A stretch of DNA of 64,000 nt, taken from contig CAVQSV010000005.1 of assembly GCA_963716095.1 (NCBI GenBank), positions 1-64,000 of the forward strand, given 5' to 3'. This DNA comes from Sva-07 sp963716095. GTDB taxonomy: Bacteria; Actinomycetota; Acidimicrobiia; Acidimicrobiales; Ilumatobacteraceae. The notes beneath the pieces were generated by a model. That model ran no database searches. It was not told the origin of the DNA and worked only from the letters and a program-made list of their open reading frames with translations. Positions 60,389-64,000 of the stretch are shown piece after piece (positions within the stretch are counted from its first letter, which is position 1; each line of letters opens with the position of its first letter). The translations under genes and the position numbers were made by a program.

Positions 60389-62026
60389 TCACGCCGTGGC
60401 TTCGGCGGAGGGGGAGTCGATTGCATCCGAACGCAGCCGCTTGTAGTCGAGCTTGCCGTTGGCAGCCCGCCCGATCGATGTGACGGTCACCACCCGCTTC
60501 GGGGCCTTGTAGGCGGCGAGGCGTGCCTTGACGTGGGCGATCAGTTCCGCAGCGTCGATGACGTCACCGACATGTGGTTCGACCAGTGCGGTGATCGCTT
60601 CACCCCATTTGTCGTCGGGCACACCGACCACGGCGGCGTCGGCGACCGTGGGATGCAGCTTGAGGCACTCTTCGACCTCTTCGGGGTACACCTTCTCGCC
60701 GCCGGTGTTGATGCACTGGCTGCCACGCCCGAGCAGGGTGACGGTGCCGTCGGCCTCGACCGTGGCGTAGTCGCCGGGAATCGAGTACCGCTCGCCATCG
60801 ATGACCACGAACGTCTGCGCCGACTTGGCTTCGTCCTTGTAGTAGCCGATCGGGGTGCGGCCGGGAAGTGCGACGCGGCCGAGTTCGCCGGAGCCGGGGA
60901 CGACATCGCGCCCCTCGTCGGTGATCACCCGGGTGGTCGGGCCGAGCTCGAACTTGGCCGTCTCGCCCGACGATTCGGCGGTGGTCGTGTTGCTCGCCAT
61001 GCCGATCGCCTCGCTCGACCCGAGCGAGTCGACCATGATCAATCGTGGGTTGTGACGCAGCAACCCCTCCTTGGTCTCCTTCGACCACATGACGCCGGAT
61101 GACACCACGACACGCAACGTGGAGATGTCCCACCGATCGGGCTCGGCGTCGAGCGCGCGGAGGATCGGTTTGGCGAACGCGTCGCCGACGATCGAGGTCG
61201 AGTTGATGCCGAACTGCTGCACGGTGTCGAGGAATTCCTCGGCGCTGAAGTGACGGCCCTCCATCGCGGTGATCGAGCCGCCGACCATCAGGTTGCTGAT
61301 CGCGTTGAACAGTCCCGTGCCGTGCATGAGCGGGGCCGCCGGCATGTTGCGCGGGCCTGCTTTGACGATCCGGTCGGCGACTGCCTCGAGATCCTGCTCG
61401 GGTGGCATCCGCTTCTTGTTGTTGGCGTCGAGCACCCCGAACAGGTCGTCCTGGCGCCACATCACCCCCTTGGGCATGCCGGTGGTGCCTCCGGTGTAGA
61501 GCAGCATCAGGTGGTCGCCGCTACGACCCCACGGCCCGCTCACGTTGTCGTCGGTGCCGGCGGCAGCAGCTGCCTCATAGGGCGTTGCCCAGTCGGGGCA
61601 GGGCCCGCTGCCGTCGTCGACCCAGAGCCACGTCTGCACCAGCGGCACGCGATCTCGGATCGCTTCGCACTGTTCGGCGAAGGCGCCGTGGAAGACGACG
61701 ACGGTGGCGTCGGCGTTGTCCCACAGGTACACGAGTTCGTCGGCGGCGTATCGATAGTTGGTGTTGACCACCGCGAAGCCGGCCTTGAACGCGGCGAAGA
61801 CCGACTCGAGGTACTCGGGGCTGTTGTAGAGGTACTGGGCGACCTTGTGCTGCTCGGCGGCCCCGTCCACGGCGAGCATCGCTGCCGCGAGGCCGTTGGC
61901 GCGACGGTTGAACTCGGCCCACGTGTGAGCACGGGTTCCTTGCTGCTGAGCGAGCGCGTCGGGGATCTGGGTCGCCACGGTCTCCCACAGGTCAGCGAAG
62001 TTCCAGCCGGAATCAGTCGTCGTCAC
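60389..62026 (-). CDS. AMP-forming acyl-CoA synthetase (FadD-type)
   Basis: 545 aa ANL enzyme. P-loop LYTGGTTGMPKGVMW, adenine motif DSLGSSEAIGMAS, hinge GGEKVYPEEVEECLKLHP, and the catalytic lysine in NGKLDYKRL. The LYTGGTTGMPKGVMWR form and length are shared with mycobacterial FadD enzymes of steroid side-chain degradation (FadD17/FadD19-like); the specificity is a guess from this. ATG 62026. The flanking acyl-CoA dehydrogenase, SDR and F420 genes fit a catabolic island. Confidence 0.93.
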   Translation of the reverse strand: MTTTDSGWNFADLWETVATQIPDALAQQQGTRAHTWAEFNRRANGLAAAMLAVDGAAEQHKVAQYLYNSPEYLESVFAAFKAGFAVVNTNYRYAADELVYLWDNADATVVVFHGAFAEQCEAIRDRVPLVQTWLWVDDGSGPCPDWATPYEAAAAAGTDDNVSGPWGRSGDHLMLLYTGGTTGMPKGVMWRQDDLFGVLDANNKKRMPPEQDLEAVADRIVKAGPRNMPAAPLMHGTGLFNAISNLMVGGSITAMEGRHFSAEEFLDTVQQFGINSTSIVGDAFAKPILRALDAEPDRWDISTLRVVVSSGVMWSKETKEGLLRHNPRLIMVDSLGSSEAIGMASNTTTAESSGETAKFELGPTTRVITDEGRDVVPGSGELGRVALPGRTPIGYYKDEAKSAQTFVVIDGERYSIPGDYATVEADGTVTLLGRGSQCINTGGEKVYPEEVEECLKLHPTVADAAVVGVPDDKWGEAITALVEPHVGDVIDAAELIAHVKARLAAYKAPKRVVTVTSIGRAANGKLDYKRLRSDAIDSPSAEATA

Positions 62027-62078
62027 GCCGACGAAGCTACCGGTTCGGTTCGGGCGGGGGCGGGGCCGGAGTCGGCCG

Positions 62079-62886
62079 TCAGGATTCGGGCGGTCCCTGG
62101 ACGAGACGGTCGTAGGCGGCGGCGACGGGGGAGTGCTCGGACATCGCCTGCCACATCGACTCGATCCACCAGGTCGCCCCAGCGTTGCTTGTACGCGGCC
62201 GGCGAGTGTTCGGACATCGTGCCCTCGACGATGATGTCGACGTCATCGCCCGGTCGGCTGTCGTCGAGCTGCGATCGCAGCTCGGCCACTTCGTCGAGGT
62301 GCGGTTGCCGTGCGCCTCCTGCACCGTCGAGCACCTGTGGGATCACGCCGTCCCAGCGGGCGGCCCGAGCCATCGACTTCGGATGGCCGATCGCCCCGAC
62401 ACACCAGATCGGCACTCGTGGCTGCTGCACGGTGTTGCCGATCGTGGGAAACTCGGTCGGCTCGACGGTGTAGTGCTTGCCGTCGTGGCGAAACGGCTGG
62501 CCGCCCCACAGCCCGCAGGCGATGTCGAGACACTCGTCCATCAGTTCGGCCCTGGTGCGTCGGTCGCACTCTTCGCCGAAGGTGTCGAATCCCGAGTCGA
62601 CTGCACCGAGGCCCACCGAGAGCGTGACCCGGCCTGCCGAGATGCGATCGACGGTGGCCACCTGGCTGGCGAGTTCCCACGGTCGTCGACGCGACGGCGG
62701 GGTCAGCAGCGTGCCGAGGCGGATCTTCGACGTGCGGACCGCCGCGAGGCCGAGTGAGATCCACGCATCGACGCCCCACACCGGTTCCCACACGAACAGG
62801 CCGTCCCATCCGGCCTCTTCGGCCGCGGCGGCGAGATCGCCGATGTCCTCGGCGTCCCCCCATGGGACTACGAACCCGAACTGCAT
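62079..62886 (-). CDS. Luciferase-like, F420-type oxidoreductase, frameshifted
   Basis: About 269 aa. Opening MQFGFVVPWGDAEDIGDLA and IRLGTLLTPPSRRRPWELA with GRVTLSVGLGAVDSGFDTFG are LLM-class motifs. The frame changes near 62185: after SEHSPAAYK one base must be skipped to read the conserved AGATWWIESMW and end YDRLVQGPPES at 62079. Without the shift the frame runs Arg/Pro-rich to 62023. Substrate unknown; most actinobacterial members use F420. It is divergent from the last gene by 110 bp. Confidence 0.85.
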
Positions 62887-62996
62887 GTCCTCGACCGTAG
62901 ACCCTCACGTCAACTCGTGCACGCCGTCGAGTCGCAGGTGGTGGTCGAAAGGCGATCGTTGCTGATGGCTGTCCCGGCTGGGCCTACAGTCGCGCC

Positions 62997-64000
62997 ATGG
63001 CCAACGCCTCCACGATCGTCGACGCCGCACGCGATCTCGCTGAGCTGATCGAAGCCAACGCCGACGATGGCGAACGGATCCGTCGGCTGCCGCTCGCAAC
63101 CGTCAAAGAACTCAATGACGCCCAACTCCTCCGGATGTGCGTGCCGTCGGCCTACGGCGGACCCGAAGTGGATCCGGTGACCATGGTCGAGGCGATCGAA
63201 GCGGTCGCGCACAGCGATGGTGCAGCGGGCTGGTGCACGATGATCGCGTCGACGACATCGTCGATGGCATCGCTGTTGCCGGACGTGGCGGCGCGTGAGA
63301 TCTACGGCGACCCGACCTCGATCACCGGTGGCGTGTTTGCCCCGAACGGCAAGGGCGTTGCGACCTCGGTCGACGGCGTCGACGGATTCTCGGTCAGCGG
63401 CCGATGGGCCTGGGGGAGCGGAACGCAGCACTGCCGGTGGGTCCTCGGCGGCGCGTTGTGCGACGACGGGACGTTCCGACTGTGCTGGTTCCCGCAGTCG
63501 GAGGTCACGTTCCACGACACCTGGTACACCACCGGGATGCGGGGCTCGGGCTCGCTCGACTACTCGGTCACCGACGTCTTCGTGCCTGCCGAACGAACGA
63601 TCCAGCCGGCGGTGACACGTCCGGTCGTCAGCACCCCGCTGTCGCAGTTCCCCAACTTCACGCTCCTCGCCGCAGGTGTGTCAGCGGTGGGACTCGGCGT
63701 TGCCCGGCGCGCGATCGACGAACTCATCGATCTCGCCCAGGGCAAGAAGCCGCAGTACTCGTCGAAGACGCTCGCGCAGAGCAGCTTCACCCAGATCGAG
63801 TTGGCTCGGGCCGAGGCTCAGCTCCGCGCCGCCCGGGCGTTCCTGATCGATGAACTGCAATCGGCCTGGGACACCGCAGTGGCCGGTGACGACGTCACGG
63901 TGGCTGCCCGCACCGGGATCCGCCTCGCCGCCACCCATGCAGCAACGGTCGGCGCCGAGGTGGCCGACACCGCCTTCACGCTGGCCGGCGGCACGGCGGT
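62997..64000 (+). CDS. Acyl-CoA dehydrogenase/flavin monooxygenase-like protein (partial, runs off the edge)
   Basis: Open from ATG 62997 to the window end (at least 334 codons). N-terminal helices VDAARDLAELIEANADD, then MCVPSAYGGPEVDP and HSDGAAGWCTMIASTTSSM, SGRWAWGSGTQHC and the C-terminal-domain start FTLLAAGVSAVGLGVARRA. This matches the acyl-CoA dehydrogenase type-2 group (HsaA/DszC-like flavin monooxygenases and FadE relatives). Whether dehydrogenase or monooxygenase cannot be told without the missing end. It fits the surrounding catabolic genes. Confidence 0.88.
   Translation, partial: MANASTIVDAARDLAELIEANADDGERIRRLPLATVKELNDAQLLRMCVPSAYGGPEVDPVTMVEAIEAVAHSDGAAGWCTMIASTTSSMASLLPDVAAREIYGDPTSITGGVFAPNGKGVATSVDGVDGFSVSGRWAWGSGTQHCRWVLGGALCDDGTFRLCWFPQSEVTFHDTWYTTGMRGSGSLDYSVTDVFVPAERTIQPAVTRPVVSTPLSQFPNFTLLAAGVSAVGLGVARRAIDELIDLAQGKKPQYSSKTLAQSSFTQIELARAEAQLRAARAFLIDELQSAWDTAVAGDDVTVAARTGIRLAATHAATVGAEVADTAFTLAGGTA

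Noticed and set aside
13867..62886. A common slippery sequence at the frame-change sites
   Set aside because: Junctions such as TCG-G-CTC, GAG-C-AAC, AAG-C-AAC, TAT-C-CAC and GAC-G-ATG share no consistent motif beyond chance (AGCAAC occurs at two of nine).

Overview
This window looks like an ordinary, gene-dense chromosomal segment from a high-GC actinobacterium, most likely a member of the Acidimicrobiia close to Ilumatobacter. The assignment is an inference. It rests on strong G/C bias at third codon positions, many GTG starts, a mycothiol S-conjugate amidase (mca), an F420 biosynthesis gene (cofC) with two F420-type (luciferase-like) oxidoreductases, HU accompanied by a Lys/Ala/Pro-rich basic protein, and a Ku/LigD-polymerase pair. 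I saw no rRNA, tRNA, CRISPR array, phage genes or insertion sequence transposase.

Layout. 0-7 kb holds phoH divergent from hup and its basic repeat partner, a PIG-L deacetylase overlapping cofC, and then gpsA-unknown-rnhB. 7-11.5 kb is a minus-strand, translationally coupled run: mycoredoxin-like protein, cystathionine beta-synthase, cystathionine gamma-synthase/lyase and otsA. 12-20 kb carries an M24 peptidase, lipoproteins, Ku plus the NHEJ polymerase, a Tat-exported protein, a serine hydrolase and a CobW GTPase. 20-32 kb has an amidohydrolase, a DUF1622 protein, a decayed DedA gene, a PLP decarboxylase, an acyl-CoA synthetase, an amidase, thioesterases, a methyltransferase and an F420-type oxidoreductase. 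31.5-38.7 kb has a VapBC pair, a packed rhomboid-glpD-mtfA-EamA run and a GGDEF-EAL protein. 38.7-54 kb mixes detoxification and housekeeping genes: mca, nuclease, thiolase, nudC, nitrobindin, S9 peptidase, a TetR/SRPBCC pair, TauD-type dioxygenase plus ComB, PAP2 phosphatase and a RecB-like nuclease. 54-64 kb is mainly acyl-CoA/steroid-type catabolism (acyl-CoA dehydrogenases, SDRs, acyl-CoA synthetase, F420-type oxidoreductase) around a GH65 phosphorylase.

Two window-wide patterns stand out. First, gene 3' ends carry at least three recurring families of long palindromes: CGATGAGCGAA...TTCGCTCATCG with a GATGAGTTTC variant, CGTTTGCG...CGCAAACG, and a core GGTGTC-N-GACACC. They behave like REP/terminator elements, and several contain a stop codon or extend a coding region. 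Second, nine otherwise well-conserved genes are interrupted by a frame change, and every one needs a +1 shift (one extra base). That one-sidedness points either to insertion-type consensus errors or to something worth testing.

Most gaps between genes are under 150 bases. The only gene-free stretch above 300 bases is 11551-11911. The last gene runs off the right edge.
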